Numbered from the stretch's first letter, positions 1 through 8,020 are shown. The stretch is DNA of 47,051 bases from Candidatus Omnitrophota bacterium (GCA_016213925.1 JACQZH010000035.1:1-47051), one strand, 5' to 3'. Notes: generated from the letters alone by a model not told the origin. A program made the numbers and translations.

Positions 1-2
1 AG

Positions 3-59
3 AATAGGGCGCTAATTTTAGAAGAATTAGCGGATTTCATAATAAAAAGAACCGTTTAA
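3..59 (+). CDS. C-terminal end of an upstream gene (partial)
   Basis: An open frame enters from the left edge and ends at a TAA at 57-59, encoding NRALILEELADFIIKRTV. The composition is protein-like and the stop lies 20 nt before the next start, as expected for a preceding operon member. It is too short to assign a function, and a chance open frame cannot be excluded. Confidence 0.4.
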   Translation, partial: NRALILEELADFIIKRTV

Positions 60-79
60 TAATAAGTAAGGGTATAAAT

Positions 80-1078
80 ATGCTTTATCAGTCAGACAAA
101 ATTTCGGTTATTCTTTTATCGCGCGGCGGCGGGGTGCCGCTGATTAATTCATTGGCGAGCATTATAGTGCAATCATACAGAAACCTCGAAATCTTTCTGA
201 TTATTGATCAAGTTGACGAGGAAATCAGGCAGTTATTGCTCTATTACCGCGATAAAATAAAGACTATTATCGGCCAAAAAGCTTTGTCCAGGCCGCGGGT
301 TTTAAATGAAACCCTTAAGCTTATTAGCGGCAGATATTTCACGATAATAACTGCCGGAGATGTTCTTGAGCCGAGAAGTTTAGAACAAAAGGCTGATTTT
401 TTGGAAAAAAACAAAAGCTCATTCGCGGTCTGTTCAGATTTTAATATTGTTGATAAAAGCGGGATTTTAAAGGATTCATTTTTTAAAATGGCGAATTTAT
501 TTAATGATAAAGAAGCAGGCAATTCTTTTGAAATTGAAAAAGGGCCGCGTGAGCTTATCCAGGGGAACTTCAGGCCTTTTTCTAATAGCCTTATAAGGAA
601 TGAATCGTATATGATGCATGGCCCGTTTAACGAGGATTATTATGAATATTCGGACTTTGACTTATTTTTAAAGATGGCAAGAAACTATAGTTTGGGCTGT
701 ATTAATAAAAACCTTGCCAGCAGATTTTTCAATGTTGAGAAGGCGGCATATTATCTGAATGAAAACATGAAAGTTAAGATTTTTTACCTTTTTGCGCTTC
801 TTGAGTCGCTAAATCACGATGGCAGGATGAGGAAAGTCGTGAAAAGGCAGATTGACCGCAATTATTTTTATTGGGCAAGATATCTAATTAAGGATGAAAA
901 GATCGGCCAGGCGCATGAGATCTTAAAAGGATATCTTAATCAGCATAGTGTTAATCCAAGGTTATTATTTTTGTTTTTAAAGACAATTGTTTTCTCAATG
1001 ATAGATTTTAGCAGTAAAAAACATGATTATTTTAGAATAGACAAGCTAAAAGAGGATTTGTTGAAATTATATTTATAA
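80..1078 (+). CDS. Family 2 glycosyltransferase
   Basis: This is a probable cytoplasmic GT-A glycosyltransferase that adds a sugar to a growing surface glycan. The N-terminus (ISVILLSRGGG, then a Q-SYRNLEIFLIID strand) has the nucleotide-binding pattern of GT2 enzymes. The segment NETLKLISGRYFTIITAGDVLEP matches the region where GT2 enzymes carry the metal-binding DXD; here it reads AGD, so the motif is degenerate. The 332-residue length is normal, with about 100 C-terminal residues beyond the catalytic domain. The ATG follows a weak purine-rich stretch (AAGTAAGGG). It leads into the acyl carrier protein gene, so it probably belongs to the same operon. Donor and acceptor cannot be predicted. 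Confidence 0.75.
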   Translation: MLYQSDKISVILLSRGGGVPLINSLASIIVQSYRNLEIFLIIDQVDEEIRQLLLYYRDKIKTIIGQKALSRPRVLNETLKLISGRYFTIITAGDVLEPRSLEQKADFLEKNKSSFAVCSDFNIVDKSGILKDSFFKMANLFNDKEAGNSFEIEKGPRELIQGNFRPFSNSLIRNESYMMHGPFNEDYYEYSDFDLFLKMARNYSLGCINKNLASRFFNVEKAAYYLNENMKVKIFYLFALLESLNHDGRMRKVVKRQIDRNYFYWARYLIKDEKIGQAHEILKGYLNQHSVNPRLLFLFLKTIVFSMIDFSSKKHDYFRIDKLKEDLLKLYL

Positions 1079-1094
1079 GCATAGGAAGGTGATT

Positions 1095-1373
1095 ATGCAG
1101 GTTAAAGAGAAGGTAAAAGAATTTATTGTAAATAATTTTCTTATGGGAGCGGAATCCGCGCAGCTTAATGACGGAGATTCTTTTCTTGAACAGGGTATCC
1201 TTGATTCGACAGGAATATTGGAACTCGTCGAGTTTATTCAGGATTCATTTGCGATAAAAGTTGCAGATGAGGAGTTAGTTCCTGATAATCTTGACTCGCT
1301 CAATAATATTGATGTATTTATAAGAAAAAAGATGGATACAGATAAAGAAACGATAGACTCTAATAGGATATGA
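1095..1373 (+). CDS. Acyl carrier protein
   Basis: This is a small acidic carrier protein that would hold an acyl or aminoacyl group on a 4'-phosphopantetheine arm. The attachment motif is GILDSTGILEL, with Ser38 as the predicted modified residue when counted from the ATG at 1095. A GTG six bases earlier is possible, but the ATG is preferred because AGGAAGG lies at the usual distance upstream. The length of 92 residues is typical of PP-binding proteins. The next gene is an AMP-forming acyl ligase, the usual partner that loads such a carrier. Similar ligase/ACP pairs are known in exosortase-associated polysaccharide loci. This one is unlikely to be the housekeeping fatty-acid ACP because no fab genes are nearby. 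Confidence 0.88.
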   Translation: MQVKEKVKEFIVNNFLMGAESAQLNDGDSFLEQGILDSTGILELVEFIQDSFAIKVADEELVPDNLDSLNNIDVFIRKKMDTDKETIDSNRI

Positions 1374-1556
1374 TAAACACAGATATTTATAAGCACAGTA
1401 GCTTGGCGTGAGTGGTCATAAAATCGGTTTTTAAGGTATATCGGCGCTAGTTACATCAATGCGCATCTGGTTGTTTATTTTCCAGCTTTTACTTATGAGA
1501 TTACCAGATGTGATCTCATGAACTAATATATCAGTATTTATTAAAATGAGATTAAT

Positions 1557-3068
1557 ATGCTTATACATAATTTTCTAAAAAATAGCGCGAAACTATATCC
1601 GGATAAGGCTGCGGTTGTTCATCAGGATAAAAAGTGTACTTACCAGGAGCTTGATAAGCTTTCTGATGTTTACACGGCTATTTTATTGGATAGAGGGGTG
1701 CAAAAAGGCGAGCGGGTTATTATTTTTTTGGATAACGGCATTGAATATATTGCGGCATACTTTTCAATTTTAAAGACTGGCGCTGTGGTTGTTGCTTTGA
1801 ACAGCCAGCTAGTCAGCCGTGAGTTGAAGGTTCTTTTAAATGATTGTACGCCAAAAATTATCATCAGTGATAAAAAACACAGCCGGATAATTGAAGAAGC
1901 GTTAACCTTATTTGATCAGCCGATTGATTTATTGCTCATTGATGCTTGTATCCTTAATCCTGAAGCCTGCAGCCTGAAGCCTGCAGCTTGTAGCGATAGC
2001 GACCTTGCCATGATAATCTACACCTCCGGGACCACCGGAACGCCAAAAGGAGTGATGCTTTCGCATAGGAATATTTGCGTAAATACGGATTCGATAATAA
2101 AGTATTTGGAGCTTAGTGCGGAAGATAAAATTATGGTTGTGTTGCCTTTTTATTATTCTTATGGGAATTCTTTGCTTACTACGCATATTAAGGCAGGGGG
2201 AACATTGGTTATTGATAACAGGTTTATGTATCCTAATGTTGTGCTTGATACCATGTTAAAAGAGGAAGTTACGGGTTTTGCCGGAGTGCCTTCTACATTT
2301 ATGATCTTAATTAAGAAGTCCTCGATATCCAAATATATTTTTCCAAAACTGCGTTATGTTACCCAGGCTGGAGGAGCTATGCCGGCGGTTATGATAGAAG
2401 AATTTTTGAAAATTATTCCTCGTATAAATTTTTTTGTTATGTACGGACAAACAGAAGCCGCGGCGCGTTTGAGCTATCTGCATCCCGGTTTTCTAAAAAA
2501 TAAAGCTGGTTCAATAGGAAAAGCAATCCCAGGGGTTGAGCTAGAAGTTATTAATGAACAGGGAGAGAAAGTAAATCCTGGTGAAATAGGGGAGATAGTT
2601 GCCCGGGGTGATAATGTAATGAAAGGCTACTGGAATGCTCCGAAAGAAACTGAGTTGGTGTTAAAGAAACAAGGCTTATTTACCGGCGATTTAGCAAAAG
2701 TTGATGAAGACGGTTTTATATATCTTGTAAGCAGGAAGAAAGATATGATAAAAAGCGGGGCGAACCGCATAAGCCCTTTTGAAATAGAAGAGGTTGTTTA
2801 CCTGCTGCCAGAGGTTGAAGAATGCGCGGCAGTCGGAATCCCCGATGATATATTAGGAGAATCGATAAAAATTTTTGTAGCTTTTAACGGTTCTAAAATC
2901 AGCGACAAAGAAATAATGATTCATTGTAAGAAGAATTTAGCTGCGTATAAACTGCCTAAATTCATAGAGGTAGTAGGGCAATTGCCGAAAACAGCGAGCG
3001 GGAAAATTAAAAGGGAAGAGTTGAAAAGTATTTCGGCTTCTGGCTACAAGCCGCAGGCTGCAGACTGA
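1557..3068 (+). CDS. AMP-forming acyl-CoA/acyl-ACP ligase
   Basis: This is a class I adenylate-forming enzyme: it activates a carboxylate with ATP and passes it to a thiol, probably the ACP encoded just upstream. It shows the P-loop YTSGTTGTPKG (155-165), the YGQTE motif, the TGDLAKVDEDGF and SRKKDMIKSG core motifs, and the C-terminal catalytic lysine in PKTASGK (Lys483). The length of 503 residues is normal for the family. Two oddities are visible. Residues 134-147 are encoded by six copies of a degenerate heptanucleotide repeat, inserted in the variable loop before the P-loop. The last residues and the stop codon lie in a second such array on the opposite orientation. Both spare the catalytic core, so activity is plausible. 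The acyl substrate is unknown. Confidence 0.9.
   Translation: MLIHNFLKNSAKLYPDKAAVVHQDKKCTYQELDKLSDVYTAILLDRGVQKGERVIIFLDNGIEYIAAYFSILKTGAVVVALNSQLVSRELKVLLNDCTPKIIISDKKHSRIIEEALTLFDQPIDLLLIDACILNPEACSLKPAACSDSDLAMIIYTSGTTGTPKGVMLSHRNICVNTDSIIKYLELSAEDKIMVVLPFYYSYGNSLLTTHIKAGGTLVIDNRFMYPNVVLDTMLKEEVTGFAGVPSTFMILIKKSSISKYIFPKLRYVTQAGGAMPAVMIEEFLKIIPRINFFVMYGQTEAAARLSYLHPGFLKNKAGSIGKAIPGVELEVINEQGEKVNPGEIGEIVARGDNVMKGYWNAPKETELVLKKQGLFTGDLAKVDEDGFIYLVSRKKDMIKSGANRISPFEIEEVVYLLPEVEECAAVGIPDDILGESIKIFVAFNGSKISDKEIMIHCKKNLAAYKLPKFIEVVGQLPKTASGKIKREELKSISASGYKPQAAD
1957..1998 (+). repeat. Heptanucleotide array inside the acyl ligase gene
   Basis: Six units of 7 nt lie in strict register (AGCCTGC, AGCCTGA, AGCTTGT and variants). 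Forty-two bases equal 14 codons, so the reading frame is kept. The same unit family appears at 3544-3578 and, reversed, at 3035-3069. Confidence 0.85.
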
Positions 3069-3069
3069 A
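3035..3069 (-). repeat. Heptanucleotide array supplying a stop codon
   Basis: Five units in register (GGCTTCT, GGCTACA, AGCCGCA, GGCTGCA, GACTGAA) are the reverse complement of the AGCCTGC/AGCTTGT family. The ligase stop codon TGA (3066-3068) lies within the last unit. Confidence 0.75.
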
Positions 3070-3157
3070 AAAAGCTGCAAATGCTACAAGAGGCAGAATT
3101 TAAAAAGCTAAAAGAGCTATGGGTTGCAAAGGAAACTAAAAACAATGAGGGCTAAAA

Positions 3158-3529
3158 ATGAAAAGCTATAAAGATCTGGATATTTATAAAATAGCGCATG
3201 TGTTAGCAGTTGAATTGCACAAAATGACGCTTCAGGGCTTACCAAAATTTGAGATGTATGAGGAAGGCAGTCAAATAAGAAGATCTTCAAAATCAATAGT
3301 GTCTACCATAGTTGAAGGTTTTGGGCGAAAGGCTTATCAGCAAGAATTTATTCGTTATTTGACCTATGCTATCGCGTCTTGTGACGAAACAAAGGAACAT
3401 TTGGAATTATTAGTTGATACAAACTCTTTTAAGGATAAAAATAAGTTTGATAATTGGATGAAAGAATTAGAGTCGTTAGGAAGAAAACTTTTTAACTTTC
3501 GTAGAACCGTAGCAAAAGATTTGGAGTAA
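3158..3529 (+). CDS. Four-helix-bundle protein (23S rRNA IVS-protein family)
   Basis: This is a 123-residue all-helical protein of the S23/IVP four-helix-bundle family. It is recognised from the opening K-SYKDLDIYKIAHVLAVELHK, the central RRSSKSIVSTIVEGFGRK, and FIRYLTYAIASCDETKEHLELL. Family members were first found in intervening sequences of 23S rRNA genes and are now known scattered through environmental genomes. Their biochemical role is unknown, although they form oligomeric bundles. This gene sits between the ligase and amidotransferase genes with heptamer arrays on both sides, so it looks like an inserted cargo gene rather than a pathway enzyme. No rRNA sequence flanks it. The length is normal and the gene is intact. 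Confidence 0.88.
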   Translation: MKSYKDLDIYKIAHVLAVELHKMTLQGLPKFEMYEEGSQIRRSSKSIVSTIVEGFGRKAYQQEFIRYLTYAIASCDETKEHLELLVDTNSFKDKNKFDNWMKELESLGRKLFNFRRTVAKDLE

Positions 3530-3543
3530 ACGTATGTTTTTTT

Positions 3544-3578
3544 AGCCTGCAGCTTGGGGCTTGTGGCATGTAGCTTAA
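3544..3578 (+). repeat. Heptanucleotide array 3' of the four-helix-bundle gene
   Basis: Five units of 7 nt lie in register (AGCCTGC, AGCTTGG, GGCTTGT, GGCATGT, AGCTTAA), starting 15 nt after the stop of the preceding gene and ending 13 nt before the next start. Confidence 0.85.
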
Positions 3579-3591
3579 AAAGGATTAACCA

Positions 3592-4587
3592 ATGAAAATC
3601 TGTACACATTGCGTACTTCCGGAAACATTCCCCAATATCAGCTTTGACGATAAGGGCGTTTGCAATCATTGCCTTAGTTTTAAGGGCGAAGCAAAGCTAA
3701 AGGGAGATAAGGCCGAGTATCTTGAAAAATTCAAAGAATTAATCGTAAAAACGCAAAAAACAAGTGATTTCGATTGTACTTTATCCTATTCAGGAGGCAA
3801 GGATAGTTCGTATACCTTATATGTTTTGAGGAAAATATTTAATCTGCGGGTTTTAGCTTTGGTTTTTGATAACGGATTTTTATCAACGCAGGCATTAAGT
3901 AATATACATATAATGACAGAGACACTTGGAGTTGACTGCCAAATCTTTAAGCCTAATTTTGAAGTGATAAGGAAAGTTTTTAAACACGCGGTTGTTCATC
4001 CTATGTATTCTCCTAAAACGCTGGAGCGTGCGAGTACAATGTGCACATCATGTATCGGTCTGGTAAAATTTATATTTTTGAAAATTGCCATAGAAAAAAA
4101 TATCCCAATGATGGCATGGGGGTGGTCGCCGGGGCAGGCGCCGATCAGGTCTTCAATAATGAAGATAAACCCTGCGTTATTTAAGATGACTCAAGAAGCT
4201 TTGAAAAAACCAATGGTGGAAGTTGTCGGCGCGGATATAAATCCATATTTTCTAAGCGATGAACAGTTTAAAGATTCCAAGAATTTTCCTTATAACGTAA
4301 GCCCGCTTGCATTCATGGAGTATGATGAAGACAAGATTGTAGAAAAGCTAAAAAGTATGGGATGGCGCGCGCCGGATGATGTTGACGGTAATTCAACGAA
4401 TTGCCTGCTCAATTCACTGTCTAACCAAATCCATATAAATAGATATAGCTTTCACCCATATGCTTTTGAAATAGCCGAAATGGTAAGATCCGGCGTAATG
4501 ACAAGAGAACACGGCTTAAAAAAACTATCAGAGTCTGGGGATGCGGCAACCGTTGAAATGGCAAAGAAAAAGCTTGGAATTAGTTGA
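3592..4587 (+). CDS. PP-loop ATPase, N-acetyl sugar amidotransferase-like
   Basis: This is a PP-loop ATP pyrophosphatase that probably adenylates a carbonyl or amide substrate for amidation. The family includes the WbpG/PseA/LegB-type sugar amidotransferases. The N-terminus carries two CxxC pairs (CTHC at 4-7 and CNHC around 24-27), with a further CTSC mid-protein, suggesting a zinc site. The PP-loop is YSGGKDSS near residue 67. At 331 residues it is somewhat shorter than typical sugar amidotransferases, and the substrate may differ. The next gene, a glutamine-hydrolysing asparagine synthase, could supply ammonia. The ATG follows AAAAAGGATT. Confidence 0.75.
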   Translation: MKICTHCVLPETFPNISFDDKGVCNHCLSFKGEAKLKGDKAEYLEKFKELIVKTQKTSDFDCTLSYSGGKDSSYTLYVLRKIFNLRVLALVFDNGFLSTQALSNIHIMTETLGVDCQIFKPNFEVIRKVFKHAVVHPMYSPKTLERASTMCTSCIGLVKFIFLKIAIEKNIPMMAWGWSPGQAPIRSSIMKINPALFKMTQEALKKPMVEVVGADINPYFLSDEQFKDSKNFPYNVSPLAFMEYDEDKIVEKLKSMGWRAPDDVDGNSTNCLLNSLSNQIHINRYSFHPYAFEIAEMVRSGVMTREHGLKKLSESGDAATVEMAKKKLGIS

Positions 4588-4588
4588 A

Positions 4589-4668
4589 GTCACCAGGACA
4601 TCATGACACAAGGTCACTAGTGAGATATAAATATTTAGAGAATAAACTTGTGACGTGTGACCTTGTGT
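4589..4668. repeat. Opposed heptamer arrays forming a long hairpin
   Basis: Units such as GTCACCA, GGACATC and ATGACAC (4589-4623) face units TTGTGAC, GTGTGAC and CTTGTGT (4648-4668). ACACAAGGTCAC at 4606-4617 is perfectly complementary to GTGACCTTGTGT at 4657-4668, giving a 12-bp stem around a 39-nt loop. The element starts 2 nt after a stop codon. There is no T-run, so it is not a standard terminator. Confidence 0.7.
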
Positions 4669-4684
4669 ATTTGAAAGGTAAAAT

Positions 4685-6661
4685 ATGTGCGGGATTTGCG
4701 GAAATTTTAATTTCAATAAAGAACACATAATCGATGCGGAGATTTTGAAGAAGATGACGCTGGTTATGAATCATCGCGGCCCTGATGAATTCGGTATTTA
4801 TAAAGATAAAGATATTGGGCTTGGCCACGCCAGGTTAAGCATTATTGACTTATCAGGCGGCCAACAGCCGATTCATAACGAAGATAAATCAGTGTGGATC
4901 GTATATAACGGAGAGGCGTTTAATTACCTTGAACTGCGTGAAGAACTAGTAAAAAAAGGGCATCATTTCTATACGCATTCCGACACTGAAGTGCTTGTGC
5001 ATCTTTATGAGGAAAAGGGGCCTGATTTTGTTAAAGAAGTGAATGGCCAGTTTGCTTTTGTAATTTGGGATATTAAGAAAAAACAACTGATGCTTGCCCG
5101 GGACAGGGTGGGGATACGCCCTTTATTTTATTCTGTTGTAGATGGTTCGTTATTGTTTGGTTCGGAAATCAAGTCTATTTTCATGGATAAAAGGGTAGAG
5201 AGAACGATTGAGCCTAAAGGGATAGAGCAGTTATTTACTTTTTGGGCAACTCTGCCTCCGGATACAGTTTTTAAAAACGTTTTTGAGTTACCACCCGCTC
5301 ACTATATGATTGCCAAATCTGGAGTATTGACTACGCGAAGATACTGGGATTTGGATTTTAGCGCAAGTGAAGCTTTATCTAATAGAAGTGAAGAAGCGGT
5401 TGCGGATGAATTTTTGTCTTTGCTGAAAGATTCTATCAAATTGCGTTTGCGTGCGGATGTGCCGGTAGCTGCATATCTAAGCGGAGGGATAGATTCCTCA
5501 TTTATAACAGCATTGGTTAAAAAGTATTTTAATAATCAGCTTAAAACTTTTTCCGTTGCTTTTTGCGATAGCGATTTTGACGAGAGTTCCTTTCAGAATC
5601 AAATGAGCCAATACCTTAGTACAGAGCATAGGCAGGTAAGGTGCGATTATTCCGATATTGGCAGGATTATCCCGGACATTATCTGGCATGCGGAGAAGCC
5701 GTTGATTCGGACTGCTCCGGCTCCTTTATACCTGCTGGCAAAGTTAGTCAGGGAAAATAATATTAAAGTTGTGCTTACGGGAGAGGGGGCTGACGAGATC
5801 CTGGCTGGTTATGATTTGTTTCGGGAGATGAAAATCAGGAGATTCTGGGCAAAATTCCCCGATTCAAAAATACGGTCGGAGCTTTTTGGTAAATTATATA
5901 GTTATCTTCCTAATTGGCCCAAGAAGGTGAACGCTTTCTTAAAATCATTTTACCGCACGGATTTATCCGTTGTAAATGACCCTTTGTATTCCCATCTTCC
6001 GAAATGGAAAACAACAAAGGGGATAAAGATGTTTTTTTCCGAAGATTTTAAGAATCATTTATCTCAAAGTAAGGGGATGAAGACGATACTTGAGTATTTA
6101 CCTGGCGGATTTTCGTCCTGGGATCATTTATCGCAGGCGCAATACCTGGAAGTAATAACTCTTTTAAGCGGTAATTTGCTTTCTTCTCAAGGTGATAGGA
6201 TGATGATGGGCCATTCTGTGGAGGGAAGATTTCCCTTCTTGGATTACCGGGTTATGGAGTTCTGCGCCAAACTTCCTCCTAAACTGCGCCTTCGGGTAAT
6301 GAATGAAAAATATATTCTAAAAAAAGCCGCTAAAGCGTATTTACCTGAAAATATAATAAACAGGACCAAGCAGGGATACCGCTCACCGGATAGCGCTAGC
6401 TTTTTTAAGGGAAAAGAATTCGGCTACGTAACGGATTTACTATCTGAATCCAGCTTAAAGCGGGTTAATTATTTTTCTCCGGCAGCTGTTTTAGAGCTTG
6501 TTAATAAATGCAGAAAATTTGAGACTTCTACTATAAGCGCCAAAGACAATATGGCAATAGTCGGGATAATAACAACAATGCTATTAGAAGACATTTTTAT
6601 AAATAAGTTTGCGTCAAAAGTTCATCTTAATGAGAATATAGCTGTACGATATGTGTCCTGA
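4685..6661 (+). CDS. asnB: Asparagine synthase (glutamine-hydrolysing)
   Basis: This is a two-domain glutamine amidotransferase. An N-terminal Ntn glutaminase starts with the catalytic Cys2 (MCGICGNF) and carries MNHRGPDEFG and GHARLSIIDLSGGQQP. A C-terminal PP-loop synthetase has SGGIDSS at about 265-271. The family makes asparagine from aspartate, but members in exosortase and polysaccharide loci are thought to amidate other substrates. At 658 residues it is longer than E. coli AsnB and similar to those cluster-associated forms. It follows the PP-loop protein, so the two may act together on an ACP-bound or sugar carboxylate. Both active-site regions look complete. The exact substrate is inferred only from context. 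Confidence 0.92.
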   Translation: MCGICGNFNFNKEHIIDAEILKKMTLVMNHRGPDEFGIYKDKDIGLGHARLSIIDLSGGQQPIHNEDKSVWIVYNGEAFNYLELREELVKKGHHFYTHSDTEVLVHLYEEKGPDFVKEVNGQFAFVIWDIKKKQLMLARDRVGIRPLFYSVVDGSLLFGSEIKSIFMDKRVERTIEPKGIEQLFTFWATLPPDTVFKNVFELPPAHYMIAKSGVLTTRRYWDLDFSASEALSNRSEEAVADEFLSLLKDSIKLRLRADVPVAAYLSGGIDSSFITALVKKYFNNQLKTFSVAFCDSDFDESSFQNQMSQYLSTEHRQVRCDYSDIGRIIPDIIWHAEKPLIRTAPAPLYLLAKLVRENNIKVVLTGEGADEILAGYDLFREMKIRRFWAKFPDSKIRSELFGKLYSYLPNWPKKVNAFLKSFYRTDLSVVNDPLYSHLPKWKTTKGIKMFFSEDFKNHLSQSKGMKTILEYLPGGFSSWDHLSQAQYLEVITLLSGNLLSSQGDRMMMGHSVEGRFPFLDYRVMEFCAKLPPKLRLRVMNEKYILKKAAKAYLPENIINRTKQGYRSPDSASFFKGKEFGYVTDLLSESSLKRVNYFSPAAVLELVNKCRKFETSTISAKDNMAIVGIITTMLLEDIFINKFASKVHLNENIAVRYVS

Positions 6662-6752
6662 AGTATTCACAAGACGGTTTATATCTGCAAATTTATGGCA
6701 GATGATATATGCTGTTATTGAACGATATATCGGATGATAATTGGAGAAATTA

Positions 6753-7230
6753 ATGGATAGAGATAGAATAATTGAAAAAAAGAAAGAAAAGCGGGGTGAG
6801 TTTCTGTATCCCTGTGAACTGGCATAAGGGAATTAGTGCGGGATGTTAAAGGTGCGGGGTTATCGAGAGACGGAATTTTCATCTTTGATTTGTTCCGTGG
6901 TAACAAGATACATACGACTGAGTTAATCGAGCCTGTGCTTAATCCGGAAAATCATATTCTGGTAAAAGAATTTAGTCAAATATAGCTTGGAGTCTTAAAT
7001 TATTACGACATACTCATAAGTAAGTTGTTTAGGGCAACAAGCGTAGATTTTGAAGATTGTTTGAAGATTGTTTGCTTCTTTTTAAATCGAAACATGGTAA
7101 GATTGATAGGAATAAACTTATTAATCGTTTTCGTTTAACAGCTTCCTTTGATGTTTCCGAGGAATCAGTGTTAAAAAATCTTGAGTATTTTCTATTAATG
7201 CTTAAGAAAGAGGGTTTATGCCATGAATAA
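6753..7230 (+). pseudogene. Decayed nucleotidyltransferase-like gene
   Basis: A good start (GGAGA, then ATG at 6753) opens a frame that soon breaks near 6826. A second frame (VRDVKGAGLSRDGIFIF..., 6840 onward) is cut by TAG at 6983-6985. The downstream part (YYDILISKLFRATSVDFEDCL) is then shifted by a perfect 11-bp tandem duplication of GAAGATTGTTT (7052-7062 and 7063-7073). Removing one copy restores LLFKSKHGKIDRNKLINRFR and TASFDVSEESVLKNLEYF through to the stop at 7228. The LISKLFR...SVDFEDC pattern recalls DUF6036-type nucleotidyltransferases, but that family call is from memory and tentative. Its stop overlaps the start of the next broken gene, as in a two-gene module. Confidence 0.7.
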
Positions 7231-7889
7231 AAATGAGTTTGACTTACAATTAAGCGCTTTAGGAGTTGATTTTCTAAATACTAATCAACTGCTTGATGCC
7301 AATAAAGTCTTGGCTGATACTGCTGGGAGGAAGGAGCTCCGTTATACTGGGAAGTATTTCCTGTGCTTTTAGCGAACGCTGCTGAACAAGGAGCACTTGA
7401 TTATACTTTAGCAAAGAAAGAATCCGAGATAGCAGGTAATGAGAAGTCTTTTGATAGTCTTCTGTTTTTGTCACTTGGTTTGTTTAAGGCGCTAGGCCTC
7501 AAAATGTCCTGGGCTGGAAATGTTTATGCTTCATTAAGTTCTAAGAACCAAAACCAAGTGATCGTATTTGAAGAAGCTTTTCGTAAAGACAGCGATTTGC
7601 GCCTGAATGAGAGGGTGCTTTCCTTGGAACGGGTGAAACTTATATTTCAACGATATTTCAAGCCAGTGGGGAGCTCTATAAATAGTCTTTTTGCGAAAAA
7701 AGAGGAATTTGGATTAGAATATTCACTTTCGCAGATATTTTCTCCAAAGCAAAAGGAGCTTTTTTTTAAATTAAAGGAGAAAAACTTACTAAGACGGAAA
7801 ATGAGTATTTTTCTCGGACTGTACGCAAAAAGGCCATGGCTTTAGCTAATCCCGAATTACACCGCCTTGCAAGGGAGCTTTTAAAGTAG
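7223..7889 (+). pseudogene. Decayed companion of the nucleotidyltransferase-like gene
   Basis: The ATG at 7223 overlaps the preceding stop (ATGAATAA). The frame MNKNEFDLQLSALGVDFLN... runs to about 7325. It must then shift to continue as EEGAPLYWEVFPVLLANAAE and on through the 7363-7845 stretch. It shifts again near 7795 to end as RTVRKKAMALANPELHRLAR and ELLK, stop at 7887-7889. The two shifts restore a coherent protein of about 220 residues, so this is a broken gene and not noise. I do not recognise the family. Its position behind a nucleotidyltransferase-like gene suggests a paired module, possibly of toxin-antitoxin type. Confidence 0.6.
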
Positions 7890-7900
7890 TTATTGCATTA

Positions 7901-7940
7901 GGTTTCTTAATGTTCCTTGAAGTTTCTTAAAGTTTCGTGT
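7901..7940 (+). repeat. Decanucleotide tandem array
   Basis: Four 10-nt units lie in exact register (GGTTTCTTAA, TGTTCCTTGA, AGTTTCTTAA, AGTTTCGTGT), just after the broken gene. The style resembles the heptamer arrays but the period is ten. Confidence 0.75.
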
Positions 7941-8020
7941 TTTACTTACGCCTGCCCGCCGTGCTTTCCGCCAAAAAACAAGGCGGACATGTGTGGCTGG
8001 AGCTAATGAGCTAGTTAGCT

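Noticed and set aside
1374-1556. Gap between ACP and ligase as a regulatory region
   Set aside because: Only a weak CATCTGG/CCAGATG inverted repeat is visible; no promoter or riboswitch could be supported.
6840-6985. Similarity of the broken frame to a PheT ferredoxin-fold anticodon-binding domain (IFDLFRGNKI)
   Set aside because: Only a few residues match, the downstream sequence does not, and the repaired frame fits a nucleotidyltransferase-like protein better.
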